From Caulobacter sp. FWC2 (lineage in GTDB: Bacteria > Pseudomonadota > Alphaproteobacteria > Caulobacterales > Caulobacteraceae): DNA of 64,000 nucleotides. The position numbers and the translations under genes are program-made. Of the stretch, positions 18,257 to 29,791 are shown in pieces (position 1 is the stretch's first letter; each line of letters opens with the position of its first letter). Under the pieces are notes generated by a model that worked only from the letters and a program-made list of their open reading frames with translations, did no database searches and had not been told where the DNA came from. The stretch is from the NCBI RefSeq assembly GCF_002742625.1, contig NZ_PEBF01000001.1, positions 248,001-312,000 on the forward strand, given 5' to 3'.

Positions 18257-18958
18257 TCACCGCTTCGTCAGGACGGTCAGGCCGTCGGGCAGTTCGTTGC
18301 GGTCGTCGGGGCGCGGGGGGATGTGGGTGGCCAGGATCGTTCCGGTGCGGGCCACGGCGGCGACGAAGCCGTCGGCGATCTTGCCGCGCTTGAGGCCGCC
18401 GACCAGGTCGGAGACGACCTCGTTCCAGACCGTGTTGGGCGCGGCGGCGTAGATGCCTTCGTCGGCGATGACCTCGACCCGGTGCTCGGCCAGGGCGGCG
18501 AAGATCAGCACGCCGGTGCGGTCGCGGGTGACGTGCAGGCCGTGGCTGAGGAACTGCTCCATGGCCGCGCGCTTGACCCGGGCGGTCTTGAGCGAGCCCG
18601 GGGTGAGGGCGCGGCGGACGGGCGGAATGGACACCACCAGCGCCACGAGGACGAAAATCGCCAGCTGCAGGGCGATATAGGTCGACAACGCCGACAGGAT
18701 GGCCCCGTCCAGGGCCGCTTGATGGCCAATGCTCCAGCCGCCGAACAGCCGGGTCAGCATCTCCGGTCGGAAGCCGGCGAACAGGGCGCCGGCCGGGAGC
18801 ACCAGGGACGCGGTCGCCGCCCAGGCCAGCGGCGTCTCGCGATAGTCCGACACCTCGGGCGCCAGGACGCAGAAGATCTCGCCGGCGGTGGTCTTCTCGG
18901 CCTGCGCGACCGCGCTGGCGATGCGGTCGAGATCCTGCGGGGTCATGCCTTGCGCCAT
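18257..18958 (-). CDS. TPM-domain membrane protein (second TPM gene)
   Basis: 233 residues. The N-terminal segment DLDRIASAVAQAEKTTAGEI is the start of a TPM domain, followed by two hydrophobic segments (near 50-115) and a C-terminal domain containing GLHVTRDRTGVLIFAALAEHRVEVIADEGI, which is typical of TPM proteins. The start at 18958 is one base after the stop of the upstream TPM gene, implying translational coupling. It probably acts with LemA and the first TPM protein at the inner membrane. Exact role unknown. Confidence 0.85.
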   Translation of the reverse strand: MAQGMTPQDLDRIASAVAQAEKTTAGEIFCVLAPEVSDYRETPLAWAATASLVLPAGALFAGFRPEMLTRLFGGWSIGHQAALDGAILSALSTYIALQLAIFVLVALVVSIPPVRRALTPGSLKTARVKRAAMEQFLSHGLHVTRDRTGVLIFAALAEHRVEVIADEGIYAAAPNTVWNEVVSDLVGGLKRGKIADGFVAAVARTGTILATHIPPRPDDRNELPDGLTVLTKR

Positions 18959-18959
18959 C

Positions 18960-19736
18960 TCACCAACTCCCCGAACTGCCGCCGCCGCCGAACGATCCGC
19001 CGCCGCCGGAGAAGCCGCCGCCGCCACCGCCACCGCCACCGCCGCTCCAGCCGCCACCGCCTCGGCCGCTGTTGTTCAGCGCGCCCAGGATGATCCACGG
19101 CAGGGCCGAGGAGAGGCCGCCGCGTCGACGGCCCCGGAACAGGCTGGAGAAGACGAAAATGACAAAGAGGAAGATCAGGAAGCCGATGATCGGCGAGCCG
19201 CTGGCCTTCTGTCGCGCGGGCTGGCTGGCCTCGACGATCCGGGCCTTGGCCTGGTCGGCGGGCAGGCTGAGCTGCTCGACCAGGGCGTTGGTCCCTGCGA
19301 CGACGCCGCCTTCCATGTCGCCATCGCGGAACTTCGGCAGGATGGCGCTCTGGATGATGACGCTGGACAGGGCGTCGGTCAGGACCGGCTCCAGGCCGTA
19401 GCCGACCTCGATCCGCACCTTCCGGTCGTTGGGCGCGACCAGCAGGATCACGCCAGTGTTCTTGCCTTTCTCGCCGATGCCCCAGGTCCGGCCCAGCTGA
19501 TAGCCGTAGTCCTCGATCGGATAGCCGTCGAGGCTGGGCACCGTGGCCACGACCAGCTGGCGGCCGGTCGTGGTCTCGAGGTTTTCCAGTTTGGTCGTCA
19601 GGTCCTGCTGGACTTGCGGCGACAGGATCTGGGCGTTGTCGACCACCCGCCCCGTCAGGGCCGGGAACTTCGGCTCGGCGAAGGCGGGGAGGGCGACCGT
19701 CAGGGCCAGCGCCAACGCCACCAAGAACCCGCTCAT
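18960..19736 (-). CDS. TPM-domain (YgcG-like) secreted/membrane protein
   Basis: 258 residues from ATG 19736: signal peptide (LVALALALTVALPAFA), TPM domain (LTGRVVDNAQILSP ... TGRQLVVATVPSLDGYPIEDYGYQLGR ... RIEVGYGLEPVLTD), a TM helix near 180-200 (IIGFLIFLFVIFVFSSLF) and a Gly/Ser-rich tail ending SSGSW. This matches YgcG-type proteins encoded with lemA. The start is odd: the ATG lies inside one arm of a 30-bp inverted repeat, and the frame stays open back to 19844, two bases before the lemA stop. The original start may have been displaced by the repeat. Confidence 0.88.
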   Translation of the reverse strand: MSGFLVALALALTVALPAFAEPKFPALTGRVVDNAQILSPQVQQDLTTKLENLETTTGRQLVVATVPSLDGYPIEDYGYQLGRTWGIGEKGKNTGVILLVAPNDRKVRIEVGYGLEPVLTDALSSVIIQSAILPKFRDGDMEGGVVAGTNALVEQLSLPADQAKARIVEASQPARQKASGSPIIGFLIFLFVIFVFSSLFRGRRRGGLSSALPWIILGALNNSGRGGGGWSGGGGGGGGGGFSGGGGSFGGGGSSGSW

Positions 19737-19832
19737 TCCCGCGAAAGCGGGAACCCAAGCGGACTTGGCCACGGCGACGCCGCGCATAGCCGTCAGGCTC
19801 GGCTTGGGTCCCCGCTTTCGCGGGGATGAGCG
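19730..19832. repeat. Inverted pair of REP-like elements between lemA and the TPM gene
   Basis: Two 30-bp copies face each other at 19730-19759 and 19803-19832, with 28 of 30 positions complementary. Each has its own inner hairpin (CCCGC-GAAA-GCGGG type). This is the common proteobacterial element whose translation reads PAFAGM in one frame. It overlaps the start codon of the downstream gene. Confidence 0.85.
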
Positions 19833-19845
19833 GAATTGAACCAAG

Positions 19846-20496
19846 TTACTGCACCTTCGGCGGGGTCGCGGTCGGCGGGCTGGAGAAGTCCACCGTCGGG
19901 GCGGTCTGCGCCGAAGCCGAGGCCTGGAACAGCTGGGCCGGCTTCTGACCGCTGTACATGGTCTTGGCCCAGAACACGCTGGGGAAGGTCCGCAGGGTGG
20001 TGTTGTAGGTCTGTGCGGTCTGGTTGTAGTCGCGGCGCGCGATGGTGATGCGGTTCTCGGTGCCTTCCAGCTGGCTCTGCAGGGCCAGGAAGTTCTGGTT
20101 CGACTTCAGGTCCGGATACTGCTCCTGGATCATCATCAGCCGGCCCAGCACGCCCGACAGTTTGTCCTGGGCGGCGGCGTACTGCTGGAACTGGGCCGGA
20201 TCGGTGATGGTCGAGGCGTCGACCTTGACCTGGGTGGCGCTGGCGCGGGCCTGCGTCACCTCGACCAGCACGCTCTTCTCCTGAGCGGCGTAGCCCTTCA
20301 CCGTGGCGACCAGGTTCGGCACCAGGTCGGCGCGGCGCTGGTACTGGTTCTGCACCTCGGCCCAGGCAGCCTTGGTGGCCTCGTCCTGGGTGGGGATGGT
20401 GTTGATGCCGCAGCCAGCCAGCGTCGCGGGGATGGCGACGATCAGGGCGGCGCGCGCGGCGTTACGGCCAAGACGAGCGAGGACGAGACGGTTCAT
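19846..20496 (-). CDS. lemA: LemA-family lipoprotein
   Basis: 216 residues. The lipobox LAGC at about residues 26-29 predicts inner- or outer-membrane lipidation. The helical LemA core follows (EVQNQYQRRADLVPNLVATVKGYAAQE, then NQNFLALQSQLEGTENRITIARRDYNQ), the classic signature of the family. GGAGG precedes the start. First gene of a lemA-TPM-TPM operon, a widespread association of unknown biochemical role. Confidence 0.93.
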   Translation of the reverse strand: MNRLVLARLGRNAARAALIVAIPATLAGCGINTIPTQDEATKAAWAEVQNQYQRRADLVPNLVATVKGYAAQEKSVLVEVTQARASATQVKVDASTITDPAQFQQYAAAQDKLSGVLGRLMMIQEQYPDLKSNQNFLALQSQLEGTENRITIARRDYNQTAQTYNTTLRTFPSVFWAKTMYSGQKPAQLFQASASAQTAPTVDFSSPPTATPPKVQ

Positions 20497-20576
20497 GGGG
20501 CCTCCATCGCGAACATGTATGCTCGCGTACCGATGTTAGATAGCGCGTCCATTGATACACGTCAGGTCGCGACGGA

Positions 20577-21890
20577 TTAAACCTTATCCATGTCCGCCCG
20601 TTCCTGGGCGAAGGCCTGTTTTCGCGGGCCCATGTAGCCGAACAGCCAGGCCGCCACCTTGCGCATCTGGATCTCCTCGCTGCCCTCGGTGATCCGGTAG
20701 CGGCGATGGTGGCGGTAGATGTGCTCGAACGGCTTGTGGCGGGAGTAGCCGATGCCGCCGTGGATCTGCATGGCCCGATCGGCGGCCTCGCAGCACAGGC
20801 GGTTGGCCCAGTAGTTACACATCGAGACCTTGTCGGAGAGCCGCTTCTCGACCTCGGGCTTGGTCATCTGATCCATGTCCCAGGCGGTCTTGCGGATCAG
20901 CAGGCGCAGCATCTCGGCCTGGGTGGCCAGCTCGACGATCGGGAACTGGATGGCCTGGTTCTCGGCCAGGGCCTTGCCGAACGGTTTGCGGGCGCGCGCG
21001 TACTTGATGCTTTCTTCTATGCAGTAGGTCGCCGCGCCCAGGCTGGAGGCCGCCTGGCGGATACGGTTCTCGTGCACGAAGTGCTGGGCCAGGGCCAGGC
21101 CGCCTCCCTCGGGTCCGAACATCGCCGACTCCGGGACCCAGACATTCGTGAAGCTGACCCTTGGATGATCGGTCGGCATGTTGAAGGTCCAGAGGTACTC
21201 CTCGATCTTCACGCCGGGCGCGTGGGCGGGGACCAGGAAGGCGGTGATCCCCCGGGCGTCGCCGTCCTCGCCCGAAGTGCGGGCGAACAGGCAGCAGTGG
21301 GTGGCCGCGTGCATGCCCGTGGTCCACATCTTCTCGCCGTTGATCCGCCAGCCGGCCTCGCCCTTGTGGTCCTCGCGCACCGCGCGGGTCTCCATGAAGG
21401 TGGCGTCCGAACCGTGCTCGGGCTCGGTCAGGCCGAAGGTCGGGCGGAAGGCGCCCTTGTCTAGCATGTCAGTGATCAGGGGTTGCTGGTCGGGCCGGCC
21501 GAAGTCGCGGATCATCAGCACGAACGGATTGTTGCCGACGATCGAGTGCTCGTTCTGCAGGTCGTTGAAGAGGCCCAGGCCCTTGGCGGCCAGGTGCTCG
21601 CGGATCACGGCCATCCAGAGGTTGGAGCCGTCCTGGCCGCCATAGGCCTTGGGCAGAGCGAAGCGGTAGTGGCCTGCCTGGTCGGCCAGCTTGCGGGCCT
21701 CCCCCAGCAGCGCCTCCCACTCGTGCTTGGGCAGGCCGCCGCCGTCCCAGTCGGTGCGGGCCCATTCGCGGCGGTGGTCGAAGAAGCGATCGTTGTCGTC
21801 ACGCGCCTGCAGGGGCGCGATCTCGCGATCAATGAAGGCGTCGAGCTCGGCCAGATAGGCGGTCAGCTCAGGCGGCAAGTGGAAGTCCAT
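20577..21890 (-). CDS. Acyl-CoA dehydrogenase family protein
   Basis: 437 residues from ATG 21890, with GAGGGAGG about 9 bp upstream. Domains in order: N-terminal helical (ELDAFIDREIAPLQ), middle beta (FGLTEPEHGSDATFMETRAV and KMWTTGMHAATHCCLFARTS) and C-terminal helical (IHGGIGYSRHKPFEHIYRHHRRYRITEGSEEIQ). FAD-dependent alpha,beta-dehydrogenation of an acyl-CoA, with ETF as electron acceptor, is the family reaction. Chain length is not readable. It is monocistronic, so its pathway cannot be inferred from neighbours. Confidence 0.93.
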   Translation of the reverse strand: MDFHLPPELTAYLAELDAFIDREIAPLQARDDNDRFFDHRREWARTDWDGGGLPKHEWEALLGEARKLADQAGHYRFALPKAYGGQDGSNLWMAVIREHLAAKGLGLFNDLQNEHSIVGNNPFVLMIRDFGRPDQQPLITDMLDKGAFRPTFGLTEPEHGSDATFMETRAVREDHKGEAGWRINGEKMWTTGMHAATHCCLFARTSGEDGDARGITAFLVPAHAPGVKIEEYLWTFNMPTDHPRVSFTNVWVPESAMFGPEGGGLALAQHFVHENRIRQAASSLGAATYCIEESIKYARARKPFGKALAENQAIQFPIVELATQAEMLRLLIRKTAWDMDQMTKPEVEKRLSDKVSMCNYWANRLCCEAADRAMQIHGGIGYSRHKPFEHIYRHHRRYRITEGSEEIQMRKVAAWLFGYMGPRKQAFAQERADMDKV

Positions 21891-22047
21891 GGCAAAGCCT
21901 CCCTCAAGCGCGTTTTGGGCGCACATCTTATGGTTATGGCGAGAGACTAAGCGCGGTGAGCGGTCGGGGCCAATCGTGCCCCTTGGGAATGAAGCGCGGA
22001 ACGGGCCTTAACCGGTCCTTGACCAGGCTGTGTGTAGGGTGCCCGCC

Positions 22048-22473
22048 ATGATCACCATGGCCGCCTTCGCGATCATCGGGGCCGCGCTCGGACTGTTCGT
22101 CCGGCCGCGCTGGTTGGGTGTTCTGCTGCCGATCGTCCTGGCTGTGCTCGTCGAGGGCGGTGTCTACTGGGCCATCGGCATCATGGACCGCCAGCCGAAC
22201 CGCGAGGTTCTGATCATCCGCCTGCACGCGATCTTCGGCGAGGGCTGGGTCGGCATGATCGGCCCGGTCGCCGCCGCCGTGATCGGCGCCGTCATGGCGG
22301 CCCTGCTGGGCGCCTTCACCGAACCGAAGACGGTCGCCCCGGTGCTCACCGCCGAGGGCATCCAGCGTCGCGCCGGCAAGAACGGCCGCTACGCCCGCGC
22401 CGAGGGTATGGTCGAGGAGCGCGCCATCCACGCCAAGGCCGAAAGCCGGATCGACCAGATCCTGGGGCTGTAG
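22048..22473 (+). CDS. Small inner-membrane protein, unknown function
   Basis: 141 residues. Three hydrophobic helices (near 1-15, 20-45 and 72-92), then a basic/charged cytosolic tail (RRAGKNGRYARAEGMVEERAIHAKAESRIDQIL) that may be helical. AGGG precedes the ATG at 22048; an in-frame ATG 18 bp earlier is also open. No family recognised. It stands alone between the acyl-CoA dehydrogenase (divergent) and the CC_3452-like gene. Confidence 0.65.
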   Translation: MITMAAFAIIGAALGLFVRPRWLGVLLPIVLAVLVEGGVYWAIGIMDRQPNREVLIIRLHAIFGEGWVGMIGPVAAAVIGAVMAALLGAFTEPKTVAPVLTAEGIQRRAGKNGRYARAEGMVEERAIHAKAESRIDQILGL

Positions 22474-22556
22474 GCTCGCCGTTTCCGGCCGCCGTTCGCC
22501 GCAATTGGCTCGAAATCCCCGTTTTCTGAAAATGCGAGGCGCGTGCGAAATTCCGC

Positions 22557-22596
22557 TTGCGCAATTTCTTATCACTGATATCTAAGCGATGCTTAG
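22557..22596 (+). promoter_or_regulatory. Putative promoter with inverted repeat, upstream of the CC_3452-like gene
   Basis: TTGCGC (22557-22562) and TATCTA (22579-22584) are 16 bp apart. CTAAGC-GAT-GCTTAG (22582-22596) overlaps the -10 and start region and could be an operator. Assigned by eye. Confidence 0.4.
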
Positions 22597-22604
22597 TTCG
22601 GATC

Positions 22605-22742
22605 CGAAGCACCGGTGGGGATACCGGTGTGGTCGCCTCAGGTGGGGTGGCCCCAAGGGATTGGTAGGGTCCGGGCGGCCAGTACCGCTTTTCACCGATC
22701 AACGATCTGACCGCAATTTCCCCCACACCGGAGGGCTTTCTG
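22605..22742 (+). promoter_or_regulatory. Structured 5' leader of the CC_3452-like gene
   Basis: About 140 nt between the putative promoter and the start codon. They contain CACCGG...CCGGTG (22610-22629) and a GGGG/CCCC hairpin (TGGGGTGGCCCCA, about 22643-22655), followed by an unstructured AT-richer stretch and CGGAGGGC as ribosome site. No riboswitch class recognised. Confidence 0.4.
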
Positions 22743-23081
22743 ATGAAGCTCCGCACCCTGTCGGCTGTCGCCGCCATCTCCTTCTCCATGTTCGCGGGTA
22801 GCGCCCTGGCCGACGGCCGCATCGCCGCCGCGCTGGACACCCCCGTGGCCGCCAAGACCAAGGTCGTCGCCGGCGGCGCCGTCTTCGTCTGCGAAGGCGC
22901 CGAGTGCGTCTCGGCCCAAGCCCCTTCGCGGGCCCTCACCGCGGCCGCCTGCAAGGCGCTCGCCAAGGAAGTGGGTCGCGTCGCGGCCTTCGGCGGCGAA
23001 GCCAAGTCGCTGGACGCCGATGACCTGACCCGCTGCAACGCCTCGGCCAAGGACGTTTCGTCCCTGGCTTCGGCTAAGTAG
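22743..23081 (+). CDS. Small periplasmic protein, CC_3452 family (recalled)
   Basis: 112 residues: signal peptide cut after SALA, then a compact domain starting DGRIAAALDTPVAAKTKVVAGGAVFVCEGAECVSA, with ALTAAACKALAKEVGRVAAFGG in the middle and a late Cys (DLTRCN). The four cysteines suggest two disulfides. I recall a caulobacter family named after CC_3452 with this motif and genomic position near the ATP synthase genes; family membership is from memory. GGAGGG gives a strong ribosome site. The leader is long and structured and a terminator follows. Function unknown. Confidence 0.85.
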   Translation: MKLRTLSAVAAISFSMFAGSALADGRIAAALDTPVAAKTKVVAGGAVFVCEGAECVSAQAPSRALTAAACKALAKEVGRVAAFGGEAKSLDADDLTRCNASAKDVSSLASAK

Positions 23082-23175
23082 GAACACGTACCGCGCTTTA
23101 TCTGAGTACCAGACGCGTTGTGGGTCGTCGTTTCTCCGACCCGGTCTGGCTGTTTCCTCGAGCATTCGCCTTCAA

Positions 23176-23210
23176 GGGCGGCGGAAACCTTCCGCCGCCC
23201 CTTTTCTTTT
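23176..23210 (+). terminator. Terminator after the CC_3452-like gene
   Basis: A perfect 11-bp stem (23176-23186 with 23190-23200), ACC loop, then CTTTTCTTTT. Confidence 0.9.
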
Positions 23211-23235
23211 CCGGACCAGTGATTAGTTGACGCTG

Positions 23236-23475
23236 ATGGACACGAGCTTGGCCGCACAGCTGGAAACCGTTCTGCGCAAGGCCGCAGGCGAAGGAACGGC
23301 CCTGGCCTCCATGGCCGTGGACTATGCCGGGGAGGCCGGCGACGGCGCCCTGGAACCCAAGGCCTGGGTTGAGCGAGCCACCCGAAGTCTCGTCTTCGCT
23401 CAGGGCGAGCTGCGCCGCCCGGACGGCGCTTTGGCGGCCTCTGCCTCGGCCGTGTTCCGTCGCGCGGCGGACTGA
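23236..23475 (+). CDS. Small protein resembling a hotdog-thioesterase C-terminus
   Basis: 79 residues from ATG 23236 (a TTG 9 bp earlier is also open). The half WVERATRSLVFAQGELRRPDGALAASASAVFRR resembles the last strands of PaaI-type hotdog thioesterases, but the protein is far shorter than the usual 130-140 residues and lacks the catalytic first half. It may be a relic or a separate small family. It sits between a strong terminator and the atp promoter region with no clear ribosome site. Confidence 0.5.
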   Translation: MDTSLAAQLETVLRKAAGEGTALASMAVDYAGEAGDGALEPKAWVERATRSLVFAQGELRRPDGALAASASAVFRRAAD

Positions 23476-23502
23476 ACACTCAAGCCGGGCTCGCCCCTTT
23501 GG

Positions 23503-23531
23503 TTGCGACTGCGAAAGGCCCGTGTTATCAG
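23503..23531 (+). promoter_or_regulatory. Putative promoter of the atp operon
   Basis: TTGCGA (23503-23508) and TATCAG (23526-23531) with 17-bp spacing, about 137 bp before atpH. Consensus match by eye only. Confidence 0.35.
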
Positions 23532-23667
23532 GCGCGCGGCTTCGGACAGGGCGGCGCGGCAGCGCCGGCCGTCCATGCGCTTTTTACAAGCGCGCTCAAG
23601 CCTTTAAGCCGCGACAGGGGTTAATCTTCTTGTCCGCGGCCATTGCAACGCACCGGGCGGATACCAA

Positions 23668-24214
23668 GTGGCGGACGAAACCAAGGCGACGGATGCGGGT
23701 CAGCGCTATGCGCAGTCCCTCTTCGAACTGACGATCGAGAACGGCTCCCTGCAGAAGGTCGAGGCCGACCTGAAGAGCCTGAAGGCCATGGTGGCCGACA
23801 GCGCCGACCTGCGCCGTCTGATCGCCTCGCCGGCCTTCACCGCCGAGGACAAGGGCAAGGGGCTGGCCGCCGTCGCCAAGAAGGCCGGCTTCCAGCCGCT
23901 GACCACCAAGTTCCTGGGCCTCGTCGCCGCCAACGGTCGCGCCGGCGACCTGCTGGGCGCGATCACCGCCTTCTCCGATCTGTCGGCCAAGCACCGCGGC
24001 GTCGTCACCGCCGAGGTCGTCTCGGCCGCCGCCCTGTCGCCCGCTCAGCTGAAGGGCGTGCAAGCCGCTCTCGCCGAAGCGCTCGGCAAGACCCCCGAAG
24101 TTTCCACGCGCGTCGATCCGTCCCTGTTGGGCGGTCTGAAGGTGCGCGTCGGTTCGCGTCTCTTCGACGCTTCGCTCCGTTCGAAGCTCGATTCCCTGAA
24201 ATTCGCCCTGAAGC

Positions 24215-24222
<8 letters not shown>
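23668..24222 (+). CDS. atpH: ATP synthase F1 subunit delta
   Basis: 184 residues (GTG start). The OSCP/delta pattern is clear: N-terminal six-helix domain ([28 protein letters not shown]) and the C-terminal signature [32 protein letters not shown]. Delta clamps the top of the alpha3beta3 head to the peripheral stalk. First gene of the F1 operon; the F0 genes are not in the window, as in other alphaproteobacteria with split atp loci. Confidence 0.96.
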
Positions 24223-25805
<1,583 letters not shown>

Positions 25806-25815
25806 GGCGAGGCAG

Positions 25816-26445
25816 ATGGCTGACGCCCCCAAGACCCTGGACGCCTGGTCCGGCGATTTCGGCGACCGCTATACCGAGCGGAACGCCGTGACCGTCGACG
25901 CCGTGCGCGGCCGGACGAAGGCTTGGGGGCAGGTGCTGCCGCGTCTGGTCGGCGATCCGCCCAAGAGCATCCTGGAAGTCGGTCCGAACGTCGGACTTAA
26001 CCTTCGGGGTCTCCAGGCGATCACCGACGCCGAGCTGTGGGCCATCGAGCCTAACAGCACGGCCCGCAAGCAGATCCTCGATGACGGCGTCCTGCCGCCC
26101 GAGCGTCTGTTCGAGGGCTTTGGGCACAGCATTCCGCTGGCGGATGGCGCGGTCGACCTGGCGTTCACCTCGGGCGTTCTGATCCACGTGGATCCGACGC
26201 AGCTCGAGGCGACGATGCGCGAGATTCACCGCGTGTCCGCCAAGTACGTCCTCTGCGCCGAGTATTTTTCGCCGAAGGCGGAAACGATTACGTACCGAGG
26301 CGAGACGGATCTTCTGTTCAAGAACGATTTCGGCTCGCTCTATTTGGATCTGTTCCCGGATCTGGTGCTGGTTGATTACGGGTTCTTCTGGAGAAGAACG
26401 ACCGTGATGGACGACACCACCTGGTGGCTGTTTAGGAAGGTCTGA
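25816..26445 (+). CDS. SAM methyltransferase inside the atp operon (pseudaminic-acid-associated type)
   Basis: 209 residues. The N-terminus [13 protein letters not shown] and the class I motifs ([15 protein letters not shown], then [25 protein letters not shown]) match what I recall of the pseudaminic acid biosynthesis-associated methylase family (TIGR03587). It lies between atpA (10-bp gap) and atpG (7-bp gap) on the same strand, so it must be cotranscribed with them. Its last third uses more A/T-ending codons than the atp genes around it, suggesting acquisition. Substrate unknown: a nucleotide sugar, or less likely an ATP synthase subunit. Confidence 0.88.
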   Translation: MADAPKTLDAWSGDFGDRYTERNAVTVDAVRGRTKAWGQVLPRLVGDPPKSILEVGPNVGLNLRGLQAITDAELWAIEPNSTARKQILDDGVLPPERLFEGFGHSIPLADGAVDLAFTSGVLIHVDPTQLEATMREIHRVSAKYVLCAEYFSPKAETITYRGETDLLFKNDFGSLYLDLFPDLVLVDYGFFWRRTTVMDDTTWWLFRKV

Positions 26446-26452
26446 TAGGCGG

Positions 26453-27331
26453 ATGGCAAGCCTAAAGGAAATGCGCAATCGTATCTCGAGCGTCAAGGCG
26501 ACGCAGAAGATCACGAAAGCGATGCAGATGGTCGCGGCGGCGAAGCTGCGCCGGAGCCAGGACGCGGCGGAAGCCGCCCGTCCGTACGCTCGGCGCCTGG
26601 CTTCGGTGATCGCCAATCTGGCTGCCGGCGTGTCGGGTGACGGGGCTCCGGCCCTGCTGACCGGTACGGGGCGCGACGATCGGCACCTGATCATCGTCGC
26701 CGCGGCCGATCGCGGCCTGGCCGGCGGCTTCACGTCGTCGATCGTGCGGGCCGCGCGCCAGCGGATCGACAGCCTGATCGCCGAGGGCAAGGACGTGAAG
26801 ATCGTCTGCGTCGGCAAGAAGGTCAGCGCCCAGCTGAAGCGCCCCTACGGCGCCCAGGTGGTCGAGAACTTCGACCTGTCGGCCTATCGCCAGTTCACCC
26901 TGTCGGTCGCCCAGCCGATCGCCGACGTCGTCACGCGCCTCTATGAAGCCGGCGACATCGACGTGGTCACGCTGTTCTACAGCCAGTTCAAGTCGGTGGT
27001 CATCCAGACCCCGACGGCGCTGCAGCTGATCCCGGCCGTGGTCGACGGCGCCGCCGCTCCCGCGACCGGCGCTTCGGCGGTCTACGAGTATGAGCCCTCG
27101 GAAGAGGCCATTCTCGAGACCCTGCTGCCGCGCAACCTGACGGTTCAGATCCTGTCGGCCCTGCTGGATAACATGGCCGGCTTCTACGCCAGCCAGATGA
27201 CCGCGATGGACAACGCCACGCGCAACGCCGGCGACATGATCAAGCGCTACACCCTCGAGTATAACCGTTCCCGCCAGGCCCAGATCACCAAGGAGCTGAT
27301 CGAGATCATCTCCGGCGCCGAAGCCGTCTGA
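26453..27331 (+). CDS. atpG: ATP synthase F1 subunit gamma
   Basis: 292 residues. The N-terminal helix [24 protein letters not shown] and the C-terminal signature ([40 protein letters not shown]) are the two coiled-coil halves of the central rotor shaft. Length is normal. The start is 7 bp after the methyltransferase stop. Confidence 0.97.
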   Translation: MASLKEMRNRISSVKATQKITKAMQMVAAAKLRRSQDAAEAARPYARRLASVIANLAAGVSGDGAPALLTGTGRDDRHLIIVAAADRGLAGGFTSSIVRAARQRIDSLIAEGKDVKIVCVGKKVSAQLKRPYGAQVVENFDLSAYRQFTLSVAQPIADVVTRLYEAGDIDVVTLFYSQFKSVVIQTPTALQLIPAVVDGAAAPATGASAVYEYEPSEEAILETLLPRNLTVQILSALLDNMAGFYASQMTAMDNATRNAGDMIKRYTLEYNRSRQAQITKELIEIISGAEAV

Positions 27332-27342
27332 TCCAAGCCTAA

Positions 27343-29018
<1,676 letters not shown>

Positions 29019-29019
<1 letters not shown>

Positions 29020-29270
29020 TGACCGAAGACACGGAACTGGCCGGCTTCTGCTGCGAGGAACTGGCGGAAGCGGTGTCCCCGGACACGACCGCCAGCCTCA
29101 TCGAGCATGACAGCGGTCTGATCCTGCTGAACCTCGGCGAGCGGGAAGAAGAGGGCGAGACCGGCTTGATGCTGGCCACGATCCACTTCTGCCCGTTCTG
29201 CGGGACCGAAATCCAGACCGACGAAGACATCGAAGCCGCGCTCGGCGCCGTCGAGGAGACCTTCAACTGA
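29019..29270 (+). CDS. Small zinc-ribbon-like protein between atpD and atpC
   Basis: 83 acidic residues with an early Cys pair (GFCCEE) and a CPFCG knuckle near residues 58-62. There is one clear CxxC, so metal binding would need the FCC pair or dimerisation. The start overlaps the atpD stop by one base and the stop overlaps the atpC start by one base, implying tight translational coupling and stoichiometric expression with F1 subunits. No family recognised. It could be an assembly factor. Confidence 0.8.
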
Positions 29271-29530
29271 TGGCCAAGTTGCACTTCTCTCTGGTCGCCC
29301 CCGAACGCGAACTGTTCTCGGGCGACGTGGACATGGTCCAGGCCCCGGGCGCGGAAGGCGACTTCGGCGTCCTGGCCAACCACGCTCCGTTCATGACCAC
29401 CCTGCGCGAAGGCAAGGTGACCGTGAAGGACGGCGCGACGACCAAGGTGTTCGACATCCAGGGCGGCTTCGCCGACGTCGGTCCGGAAGGCCTGACGATC
29501 CTGGCAGAGCACGCCGTCGAAGCGGCCTGA
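29270..29530 (+). CDS. atpC: ATP synthase F1 subunit epsilon (short form)
   Basis: 86 residues: the complete N-terminal beta-sandwich (FSLVAPERELFSGDVDMVQAPGAEGDFGVLANHAPFMTTL ... GGFADVGPEGLTILAEHA) and nothing after it. Typical epsilon is about 130-140 residues, so the C-terminal helical hairpin that inhibits ATP hydrolysis in E. coli is absent. Alphaproteobacteria commonly use a separate zeta inhibitor protein; none is encoded here. The gene ends cleanly and the next 40 bp hold a palindrome, not a lost reading frame. Confidence 0.95.
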   Translation: MAKLHFSLVAPERELFSGDVDMVQAPGAEGDFGVLANHAPFMTTLREGKVTVKDGATTKVFDIQGGFADVGPEGLTILAEHAVEAA

Positions 29531-29536
29531 CGCCAA

Positions 29537-29580
29537 GCGCGATAGCCGAAAGTGGACACCGGTTTCGGCGACCATCGCGC
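29537..29580. repeat. REP-like palindrome, copy 2, after atpC
   Basis: GCGCGAT (29537-29543) and ATCGCGC (29574-29580) enclose GCCGAAAGTG...GGTTTCGGC, the same core as at 17569-17615. Lying 6 bp after the atpC stop, it may also protect the operon's 3' end. Confidence 0.75.
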
Positions 29581-29644
29581 GGCAAAAAGGGTTTTGCCTA
29601 CGCGCTTTGAAACGCCCTCGGTCCCCCGGATCGGGGGCGGTTTC
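29581..29644 (+). terminator. Hairpins at the end of the atp operon
   Basis: GGCAAAA-AGGG-TTTTGCC (29581-29598), then an imperfect hairpin with outer GAAAC/GTTTC (29609-29613, 29640-29644) and inner CCCCC/GGGGG. The short T run after the second hairpin is weak, so termination is plausible rather than certain. Nothing else is visible up to 29791. Confidence 0.45.
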
Positions 29645-29791
29645 GCGTGCGGAGCGACCATCTATCGCGCCATGAGTGAGAAAATTACACTTGTGGCCTA
29701 ATCTTGGTCTTAATCCGTAGCCATAAGGGTTGCGAGGGACCGTCCGTCGGTTTTAATGCCGACCTCTCGTCTTGTTGGGGATATCCAGCCT

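Noticed and set aside
23608..23630. Two TTAA half-sites near atpH as a CtrA box
   Set aside because: The spacing is 13 bp, not the 7 bp of the TTAA-N7-TTAA consensus.
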